Positions 1 to 5,747 of a stretch of DNA of 14,608 nt are shown here, in pieces. The DNA is taken from contig JACEST010000040.1 in NCBI GenBank assembly GCA_013911715.1, positions 1 through 14,608 on the forward strand, in the 5' to 3' direction. The DNA comes from Sphingopyxis sp. GTDB lineage: Bacteria; Pseudomonadota; Alphaproteobacteria; Sphingomonadales; Sphingomonadaceae. Within the stretch, counting starts at the first letter, position 1. The number at the start of each line of letters is the position of its first letter. Made by a program: the position numbers and the translations under genes. The notes under the pieces are model-generated. The model was not told the origin of the DNA and ran no database searches. It worked only from the letters and a program-made list of their open reading frames with translations.

Positions 1-1
1 T

Positions 2-844
2 CCGGTCATCCATGTCGTCCACGGCTCCAAGACGGGACTGACGTTGCCCAGCCTGGATGACTGCGCGGCTCTCGCCGCCCGCTTTGGCAAGGCCGCGACC
101 ATTGTTGTCGATGCCTGCCAGTTGCGGATCAGCCCGGCGGCGGTGCGCGCCTATCTCGACCTCGGCTGCATCGTCCTCGCCACGGGCAGCAAGTCGGCCA
201 ATGGCGCGCCGTTCAGCGGCTTTGCCATGGTGCCGCCCGATTTGATGGGCGCCGCTGCCCCCCTCACCAAGGGCTTCCAACTACTCTCCCGCCGCGCAGA
301 ATGGCCCGGTGGCTGGCCGGGCCGGGCAGCGCTTGCGGACGAAGCCAACCCCGGCCTTGCGCTGCGCCTCGCCGGGGCACTGTTCGAGATCGAACGCTTC
401 GCGGCCATAACCGAAGACCGCGTTTTCGAGATGGTCGATGATTTTCGCGCCGCGCTGGCCGATGCGGTCGCGGCGCATGGTCTGGCGCTGCTGCCCACCG
501 ACGGACCCGAGGGCGCGACGCCCGCTTGCCTCGCGGCGACCCTGGCAACGCTTGACATGAGCGTGCGCTGGCCCGCGCTGGATTTCGATGCCGCTGCGCG
601 CATCCACCATGCGCTCAGCCACGCCCAGCCGCCGGCCGGCCAGCCGCCATTCCGCGTCGGCCAGCCAGTGCGCGCGCGCCGCCTCGCCGATGGACGCTTC
701 GCCGCGACGCTGCGCCTGTCGCTGTCGATGCCGATGATGGTTGAACATGCCGCGCTGGACCGCAGCGCCTCGCGCGCGCGGCTTGGCCGCGAGCTTGACT
801 ATGTCATCAGCGAAATTGCCGCGCGCGCCGCCGCGATGGCCTGA
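2..844 (+). CDS. Fold-type I PLP-dependent enzyme (aminotransferase/lyase-like), 5'-truncated
   Basis: The frame is open from base 2, so the gene begins before the window; a TTG at 44 is only an internal codon. The visible 280 residues show features of fold-type I PLP enzymes. An IVVDACQ segment (about residues 34-40) carries the Asp that would contact the pyridine nitrogen. TGSKSANGAPFSG (about 61-73) carries a Lys at 64 in the position expected for the Schiff base. HVVHGSKTG at the extreme left is reminiscent of the substrate/cofactor loop of class V-like enzymes. The substrate cannot be told from this fragment. The C-terminal part (about 200-280) looks like the small domain. The gene converges on rplL and ends at a hairpin-rich gap with a probable bidirectional terminator. 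It occupies the place where rpoB would normally follow rplL. The family assignment is fairly firm; a specific function is not offered. Confidence 0.7.
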   Translation, partial: PVIHVVHGSKTGLTLPSLDDCAALAARFGKAATIVVDACQLRISPAAVRAYLDLGCIVLATGSKSANGAPFSGFAMVPPDLMGAAAPLTKGFQLLSRRAEWPGGWPGRAALADEANPGLALRLAGALFEIERFAAITEDRVFEMVDDFRAALADAVAAHGLALLPTDGPEGATPACLAATLATLDMSVRWPALDFDAAARIHHALSHAQPPAGQPPFRVGQPVRARRLADGRFAATLRLSLSMPMMVEHAALDRSASRARLGRELDYVISEIAARAAAMA

Positions 845-861
845 CCATCGCGCACGAAAAA

Positions 862-894
862 GGGCGGCTCCTTCGCAGGAACCGCCCCTCTTTT
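862..894. terminator. Bidirectional intrinsic terminator between the PLP enzyme gene and rplL
   Basis: The stem GGGCGG/CCGCCC (862-867 with 882-887) continues after one mismatch into a TCC/GGA-type inner stem and a small loop. On the plus strand it runs into CTCTTTT (888-894). On the minus strand a run of five A (857-861) gives the U-tract. It can therefore end transcripts from both converging genes. Confidence 0.75.
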
Positions 895-895
895 C

Positions 896-912
896 GCGTT
901 CGCAGCGAACGC
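896..912. repeat. Small perfect hairpin in the convergent gap
   Basis: GCGTTCG (896-902) and CGAACGC (906-912) form a perfect 7-bp stem with a 3-nt loop. It is one of four consecutive hairpins between the PLP enzyme gene and rplL. No function is assigned; it may simply add to transcript-end stability. Confidence 0.5.
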
Positions 913-920
913 CGTGCTGG

Positions 921-940
921 ACCCCGGCCTTCGCCGGGGT
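921..940. repeat. REP-like palindrome, single copy
   Basis: ACCCCGGC (921-928) pairs with GCCGGGGT (933-940) around a 4-nt loop that reads GAAG on the minus strand. On that strand GTC precedes the stem. The foot, stem length and GNAG loop match the paired palindromes elsewhere in this window, although the stem sequence is different. Confidence 0.6.
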
Positions 941-982
941 GACGCAAAAACTACCGCAGCAAAGCTGCGAAGTTTTGCGTCA
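940..982 (-). repeat. Long stem-loop overlapping the rplL stop codon
   Basis: On the minus strand TGACGCAAAACT (982-971) pairs with AGTTTTTGCGTCA (952-940) with one bulged base. Inside it CGCAGC/GCTGCG adds a 6-bp stem with a 3-nt loop. The first three bases are the rplL stop codon. The structure would form at the immediate 3' end of the rplJL message and could block 3'-exonucleases; that role is inference. Confidence 0.6.
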
Positions 983-1354
983 CTTCAGTTCGACGGTCGC
1001 ACCGGCACCTTCAAGGCGCTTCTTCAGCTCTTCAGCTTCGGCCTTGTTGACGCCTTCCTTGACGGCCTTCGGCGCGCTTTCGACGAGCGCCTTGGCTTCG
1101 CCCAGACCCAGCTGGGTGATGGCGCGGACTTCCTTGATCACGTTGATCTTGTTGCCGCCGTCGCCGGTCAGGATGACGTCGAATTCGGTCTGCTCTTCAG
1201 CAGCCGGGCCAGCGGCAGCGGCCGGGCCAGCGGCCACAGCAACGGCAGCAGCAGCCGAAACGCCCCACTTTTCTTCCAGCATCTTCGACAGGTCTGCCGC
1301 TTCAAGAACGGTCAGTGCCGACAGGTCGTCAACAATCTTTGCAAGATCAGCCAT
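980..1354 (-). CDS. rplL: 50S ribosomal protein L7/L12
   Basis: This 124-residue protein has the normal L7/L12 length and domain order. Residues 1-30 form the helical N-terminal dimerisation and L10-binding domain. An Ala/Gly/Pro-rich hinge follows (about 34-52). The compact C-terminal domain (about 56-124) contains FDVILTGDGGNKINVIKEVR and the GLGEAKALVE helix that contacts elongation factors. It forms the multimeric ribosomal stalk that recruits and activates translational GTPases. The ATG at 1354 has GGAG seven bases upstream. It is the second gene of the rplJ-rplL operon, separated from rplJ by a 104-bp gap holding a pair of REP-like palindromes. The stop codon lies in a large stem-loop. 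rpoB, the usual next gene, is absent; a convergent PLP enzyme gene follows instead. Confidence 0.98.
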   Translation of the reverse strand: MADLAKIVDDLSALTVLEAADLSKMLEEKWGVSAAAAVAVAAGPAAAAGPAAEEQTEFDVILTGDGGNKINVIKEVRAITQLGLGEAKALVESAPKAVKEGVNKAEAEELKKRLEGAGATVELK

Positions 1355-1382
1355 TTTAAGTCTCCAATTTCAGTTCAATTTG

Positions 1383-1447
1383 GTCGCCCCTGCGAAGGCA
1401 GAGGCCGCTTCAATCCTCACACCGGCCCCTGCCTGCGCAGGGGCGAT
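1383..1447. repeat. Inverted pair of REP-like palindromes (family 1) inside the rplJ-rplL operon
   Basis: Two near-identical 24-bp units face each other at 1383-1406 and 1424-1447, 17 bp apart, with their GTCG/GATCG-type feet outward. Each is itself a palindrome with a CCCCTGC/GCAGGGG stem (one mismatch in the left copy) and a GAAG or GCAG loop. The same family recurs at 11784-11870. It lies in the transcribed gap between rplJ and rplL, so it would form stem-loops in the message upstream of the rplL ribosome-binding site. Confidence 0.75.
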
Positions 1448-1458
1448 GTGCTTATTCC

Positions 1459-1974
1459 TTATGCCGCATCCTTGGTCGCATATGCGCCAAAGACCCGCGC
1501 CAACTGGCCCGCCGGAGCAGCAGTAATCTGCGCCAGCTTGGTGGCCGGAGCCTGCACCAGACCAATGATCTTGGCGCGCAGCTCGTCGAGCGAGGGCAGC
1601 GAGGCCAGAGCCTTCACGCCTTCCACGTCGAGGACCGTATCGCCCATGCCGCCGCCAACAATTTCAAGCTTGTCATTGGTCTTGGCAAATTCAACCGCGA
1701 CCTTGGCTGCCGCGACCGGGTCGGTCGAGGTGGCAAGGGCGGTCGGACCGGTCAGCAAATCTGCAAGACCGGTATAGGCGGTGCCTTCGAGCGCGATGTT
1801 GGCGAGACGGTTCTTCGTGACCTTGAACGACGCACCGGCATCCCGCATCGCTGATCGCAGCGCCGTCGACTGAGCGACGGTCAGGCCCAAGTTGCGAACA
1901 ATCACAACCGAGGCTGCTGACGACAGCGTAGCGTTCAGGCTCGATACGGCTTCGGCCTTTTGAGCACGATCCAT
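1459..1974 (-). CDS. rplJ: 50S ribosomal protein L10
   Basis: This 171-residue protein is of the usual L10 length. The N-terminal globular domain starts MDRAQKAEAVSSLN. It includes VVIVRNLGLTVAQ and a conserved segment around KVTKNRLANIAL that binds 23S rRNA. The C-terminal long helix binds L7/L12 dimers. L10 is the base of the ribosomal stalk and, with L7/L12, is a known translational repressor of its own operon through the leader RNA. The ATG at 1974 has GGAG seven bases upstream. It is the first gene of the operon and has its own promoter about 250 bp upstream. Normally it directly follows rplA; here about 10 kb of other genes separates them. Confidence 0.98.
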   Translation of the reverse strand: MDRAQKAEAVSSLNATLSSAASVVIVRNLGLTVAQSTALRSAMRDAGASFKVTKNRLANIALEGTAYTGLADLLTGPTALATSTDPVAAAKVAVEFAKTNDKLEIVGGGMGDTVLDVEGVKALASLPSLDELRAKIIGLVQAPATKLAQITAAPAGQLARVFGAYATKDAA

Positions 1975-2222
1975 GCCTTATCTCCACTCTTTGCCCGGCG
2001 GTAAAACCCCCGGGCGGCTAAACAACAGCGAACGCCCGCCGTCTGCACGACGCGCACCGCTGCAACGAATGTCCTAAGGGGTTAGCCGGGCCGAACGCGC
2101 GCTGGATAAGCGGGCGGAGGAACCGCGAAATGACTGTCCCCGTCTCGGCTGGAAATTAAGCGAAGGCAAATCCCCCGCACCAACTGTCTCGGACGGAACT
2201 GCACCAGCAAGCCGGGCAGCAC
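1975..2222 (-). promoter_or_regulatory. Long rplJ leader, probable L10-type autoregulatory leader
   Basis: From the predicted start point near 2222 to the rplJ start there are about 250 untranslated bases, GC-rich with several possible helices. The clearest hairpin on the minus strand is GCCCGG/CCGGGC just ahead of the ribosome-binding site. A larger helix closed by CAGCG/CGCTG lies before it. In many bacteria L10-(L7/L12) binds such a leader to repress translation. I assign it by position, length and structure, not by a consensus match. Confidence 0.55.
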
Positions 2223-2229
2223 GAGCGCG

Positions 2230-2258
2230 CCATTAGCGTGCAGCGCCGCTGAGTCAAG
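2230..2258 (-). promoter_or_regulatory. Promoter of rplJ-rplL
   Basis: On the minus strand CTTGAC (2258-2253) is followed by a 17-bp spacer and TAATGG (2235-2230). This gives a perfect -35 for the alphaproteobacterial housekeeping consensus and an acceptable -10. Shifting one base gives CTAATG with a 16-bp spacer. It directly follows the T-tract of the preceding terminator and explains how rplJL is expressed apart from rplKA. Confidence 0.75.
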
Positions 2259-2293
2259 CAAAAGCGGGAGCAAAGCCATGGCTCTGCCCCCGC
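2259..2293 (-). terminator. Intrinsic terminator of the minus-strand TonB-dependent receptor
   Basis: On the minus strand two 14-base arms (2293-2280 and 2277-2264) pair with two G-U wobbles around a very small loop, followed by TTTTGCTT. It lies 27 bases after the receptor stop codon. The T-tract runs directly into the -35 box of the rplJ promoter, insulating the ribosomal operon from read-through. Confidence 0.85.
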
Positions 2294-2319
2294 GATTGTT
2301 GCACTGGATGCTGGCCCGA

Positions 2320-5300
2320 TCAATATTTCGCGCGGAAACCGATGAAATAATTTCGCCCGATCGCCGAAATTGGATAGGCCGCCTCTGCCGCAAACGGCCG
2401 CTCATCGGTCAGATTGTTGACACCAAAGCGAAACGTCAGCACCTCGGTCACGTCATAGGCAAAGTTAAGGTCGTGCGACCAGAAATTGCCGTCGCGATTG
2501 GGTTCGGCAAAGCCGCTGGGATCTTCGACATCGATGCCCTGATAAAATTGCCGTGACTGCCAGAACGTCTCCCATTCGGCGCGCAGCTTGCCGATTTCCC
2601 ACGCAAGACCGGTGTTGAACGCCAATTCGGGCCGCTGTGCTTCGCCGCGGAAATCATCTTCCGAATTGGGGTTGGTGACCGAGGTAAAGGTCGTATTCCT
2701 GATCAGATAGGTGCCGCCAATGCGGGCCGTGACCGCCCCTGCATCGCCGCCCAGCGGGAAGCGATAGCGCGCCTGGAAATCAATCCCCTGCGCCTCAAAC
2801 CGGGCGAAGTTGACCGGACCATTGCTGAAACTGTTAAAGCCCAAGAATGTCGGCGACCCGGCGGTGCGATTGCGGCTGAACAGCGCACAAAAGCCGTTGT
2901 TTGGAAAATCGGGCGAGTCATAACAGCCCGATGCGATTTCATCCTCTGTGACGTTGGCGATGGCATTGGAAATCTCGTAATTCCAATAGTCGACCGTCGC
3001 GGTGAAGCCGCGCAGGAACGACGGCTGGATCACGCCGCCTACGGTCCAGCTGGTCGACCGTTCCTCTTCCAGATTGGGATTGCCGCCGGTTTGCCCCGTG
3101 ATCCGCGCTGTCAGCGGATCGGTGAAACCCACCGGAATTCCGTCGGCACGGCAGTTGGCGAGGCGCACCGCCGGATTCGGTCCACGATTGATCTGCGCTT
3201 CGTCGCACGGATCGATCGGACGGAAGGTCGCGGGTGTCGTCGGCGAAAACAGGTTGGTGATGTTGGGTGCACGCACCGCTCTTGAATAGCTGCCCCGGAA
3301 GGTCAGGTCCGCCACCGGGCGATAGATGCCGTCGACCGCCCAGGTGAACACACTGCCAACATTGTCCAGATTATAGTCGGAATAGCGCGCCGACCCCTTG
3401 ACGGACAGCAGGTCAGCAAAGGGCAAATCGGCCAGGAAAGGCAGTTCCAGTTCGCCGAATACTTCCTTGACATCAAAGCTGCCGGTTTCGGGCTGCGTGC
3501 CCGATTCAAAGAAAAAGCCGGCCTGGTCAAATGGATCGACGCCAAAGCGACTTTTTTCCTCGCGATATTCAGCACCGATGACGATGCCCGGCGCTCCGCC
3601 AGGCAATGTGAAAAATCCTTCGGTCGTACCGGCGATAAAGGCCTGGGCCACAAACTGTTCCAGCACTGTCGCGCTGCGCGACCGCGGGTTTACAAATGCC
3701 ACGGCTTCCGCTGACGGCGCGCCTAGGCCGAACAGGTTCAGCGGGCGGCAGGTGCCGTCATTGGTGCTGAACGTGTCGGGTTCGAAAATGCCGTCGCCAT
3801 CGGGATCGGCATCATAGCTGGGGAAAGGGGACGTCCCGGGTATCGCATTGGGATTCAGCGACGAACGGCACACAATCTGGCCAGTGGCCGGATTGCGGAC
3901 CGCATCGACGGCGGCATAGAAACGATCCTCCAATCGCACATTATCGTTGATTTCGGTCTCTTTGGTGCGGCCATAATTGGCCGAGACTTCATAGTTCCAA
4001 TTACTGGCAATCTCTCCCTCAGCTCCGACGACGACGCGATAGGTATCGCGCGTCACGCGGCGGCGGTTCGGCCCGAAATCGGTGTTATCGCGGCTAATCA
4101 ATATCTGGCCGTCCGCCGGATCAAGCCCGGGATTGGCCAGATAAAAAGCGTTGATCGCGGTCGACAACTCGGTCGGAATAAACGGGTTGTCGAGCCGGAT
4201 TGGGATCGTGTCGTTGAAACTGTTGACGTTGTTGACGTCCGACGCCTTGGTCTGGACGAATTTGCTCTCGATAAAGGGCTTGAATGCGGGCGAAAAATCA
4301 TAGCGCAGATTCAGGTTCGCGTTGAACTGTTCAACTTGCGGGACCAGATTTTCCTGGTCAAGGAACACATTGATCCCGTCGCCGCCAAAGCTGTTGGCAA
4401 AACCCGCAATCAGGCCATCACGGAACGGCCTGACCCGACCATTTTCAGTTACATAACAGCCAAAGCCGGTGATCGCGAAATTATAGGTCTGGTCGCAATC
4501 ATTGACACCATTGGCATCGAAATCGGTGCCGGGATCATCGGCCACAAGATCGCCATCAGCGTCAAACCCAATCAGTCCGCGCGCCGACGAGATTGAAAAA
4601 TTACGGCTCGGAAGGAAGACACGCGGCGCGGCGTTGGTGGCGCGGTCGATCAGCGCTTGCGGCGTTGCTCCGGGAAAGCGCGGCGCGCCCGAACGCAGGA
4701 TCGTCTGTCCCGGGACGGCACCAGCTGCGGCGAGCGCGGGCGTGATGTCACCGGCCTGAAACCGCAGCGCCGGGTTGGCATCATCGTCAAGCCGCTGGCC
4801 ACCGCGCAGATAGTCGCGGTCGCCATAGCTCAGCGCTTCACCGCGCGAATAGGACAGCGCGACCGTGATGTTACCGCGATCATCGGCAAATTTCTTGCCA
4901 TAAGCGCCCGAGATGAAATAGTCGCCAGCATCGCCGCGCTCGCTGATGCCTGCCTGCCCGTCGAATACAAATCCTTCCAGGTCGCGCTTCAGCACATAGT
5001 TGACAACGCCCGACACGGCGTCCGAACCATAGACCGACGACGCGCCGCCGGTGAGCACGTCAACCCGGTCAATCAGCGCCGTCGGAATGGTTTCGACGTC
5101 GACAATCGCCGTTCCGGCGCTCCCCGCCACATGACGGCGACCATTGACCAGCACCAATGTGCGCGCGGCCCCCAAATCGCGCAGATTCAACTGGGTACCG
5201 CCAAAGATACCCGCGCGCGTTGCCGAAAGATCGCTTGTGACCGAACTGAACAAGGCCGGAATATATTGGATGATGTCGCCCGCGCCGGTGTTGCCCGACA

Positions 5301-5544
5301 GGGTCAGCTGATCGCTGGTGATGGCTGTGACGGGCGCTGCGCTGTTGAGTTCAGGCCGCGCGATGCGCGATCCGGTGACGACGATGGATTGCGGGTCGCC
5401 CGCCTCTTCGTCGCTGACATTTTCCGATTCGGCTGCTGGCGCTTCCTGCGCCAGCGCTGGCATTGCAGCGGTCGACGCGACAACTGCGAAGAACGCAAAA
5501 ACGGACGAGGAGAGCCGAACTCGGCCCTTTGGCGACATGTTCAT
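2320..5544 (-). CDS. TonB-dependent outer-membrane receptor with acidic DxDxDG loops
   Basis: This is a 1074-residue outer-membrane active transporter energised by TonB-ExbBD. A signal peptide (1 to about 33, ending ALAQ) is followed by the TonB box SIVVTGSRI (53-61). The plug domain (about 65-187) contains NLRDLGAARTLVLVNGRR and GGASSVYGSDAVSGVVNYV. The remaining residues form the beta-barrel and end in the aromatic FRAKY typical of outer-membrane insertion. No N-terminal signalling domain is present, so it is not a FecA-type transducer. Two acidic segments (328-351 and 578-590) look like Ca-binding thrombospondin-3/EF-hand-like loops. Eight cysteines fall in four close pairs. The ATG at 5544 has GGGGA seven bases upstream; a second ATG two codons later is less well spaced. 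It is divergent from a second receptor. Substrate is unknown; no siderophore, sugar or peptide genes lie nearby. Confidence 0.93.
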   Translation of the reverse strand: MNMSPKGRVRLSSSVFAFFAVVASTAAMPALAQEAPAAESENVSDEEAGDPQSIVVTGSRIARPELNSAAPVTAITSDQLTLSGNTGAGDIIQYIPALFSSVTSDLSATRAGIFGGTQLNLRDLGAARTLVLVNGRRHVAGSAGTAIVDVETIPTALIDRVDVLTGGASSVYGSDAVSGVVNYVLKRDLEGFVFDGQAGISERGDAGDYFISGAYGKKFADDRGNITVALSYSRGEALSYGDRDYLRGGQRLDDDANPALRFQAGDITPALAAAGAVPGQTILRSGAPRFPGATPQALIDRATNAAPRVFLPSRNFSISSARGLIGFDADGDLVADDPGTDFDANGVNDCDQTYNFAITGFGCYVTENGRVRPFRDGLIAGFANSFGGDGINVFLDQENLVPQVEQFNANLNLRYDFSPAFKPFIESKFVQTKASDVNNVNSFNDTIPIRLDNPFIPTELSTAINAFYLANPGLDPADGQILISRDNTDFGPNRRRVTRDTYRVVVGAEGEIASNWNYEVSANYGRTKETEINDNVRLEDRFYAAVDAVRNPATGQIVCRSSLNPNAIPGTSPFPSYDADPDGDGIFEPDTFSTNDGTCRPLNLFGLGAPSAEAVAFVNPRSRSATVLEQFVAQAFIAGTTEGFFTLPGGAPGIVIGAEYREEKSRFGVDPFDQAGFFFESGTQPETGSFDVKEVFGELELPFLADLPFADLLSVKGSARYSDYNLDNVGSVFTWAVDGIYRPVADLTFRGSYSRAVRAPNITNLFSPTTPATFRPIDPCDEAQINRGPNPAVRLANCRADGIPVGFTDPLTARITGQTGGNPNLEEERSTSWTVGGVIQPSFLRGFTATVDYWNYEISNAIANVTEDEIASGCYDSPDFPNNGFCALFSRNRTAGSPTFLGFNSFSNGPVNFARFEAQGIDFQARYRFPLGGDAGAVTARIGGTYLIRNTTFTSVTNPNSEDDFRGEAQRPELAFNTGLAWEIGKLRAEWETFWQSRQFYQGIDVEDPSGFAEPNRDGNFWSHDLNFAYDVTEVLTFRFGVNNLTDERPFAAEAAYPISAIGRNYFIGFRAKY

Positions 5545-5747
5545 GAAATAATCCCCGGTTTTGGCCCGACACGGTTGATCCGCAAGTCATTAGGGCGTCA
5601 CAAAGGGGTAATGCATGATTATTGCCTTGCACAGGCGCCAACCGCATCAGCAATCCTCAATTTCGGGCTAGCAATTGTAATTTTCCTGCGCATATGTGGC
5701 TTTTCTGCGTCAGTGGAGGGACGGGCGTAGTAACAGGGGGAGTCATT
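5545..5747. promoter_or_regulatory. Shared divergent promoter region of the two receptors
   Basis: These 203 bp separate the start codons of the two receptors and must hold both promoters. It is more AT-rich than the surrounding genes. I found no -35/-10 pair good enough to report and no clear operator palindrome. CTTGCA near 5628 with weak -10 candidates is the best plus-strand option. Confidence 0.5.

Noticed and set aside
741..1777. Open frames on the plus strand opposite rplL and rplJ
   Set aside because: They cover conserved ribosomal genes and the terminator and palindromes between them; no domain is recognisable.
4657..5730. Long open frame on the plus strand opposite the minus-strand receptor
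   Set aside because: It is antisense to a full TonB receptor with all family motifs; the translation is Arg/Ala/Gly-rich with no recognisable domain, as expected for a shadow frame in GC-rich DNA.
5622..5747. N-terminal extension of the plus-strand receptor
   Set aside because: The open frame continues upstream, but the ATG at 5748 has a strong ribosome-binding site and begins a normal signal peptide; the extension would destroy it.
5545..5747. Fur box or other operator between the receptors
   Set aside because: I looked for a Fur-like or other extended palindrome and found only short self-complementary words such as CAATTG, not enough to call.
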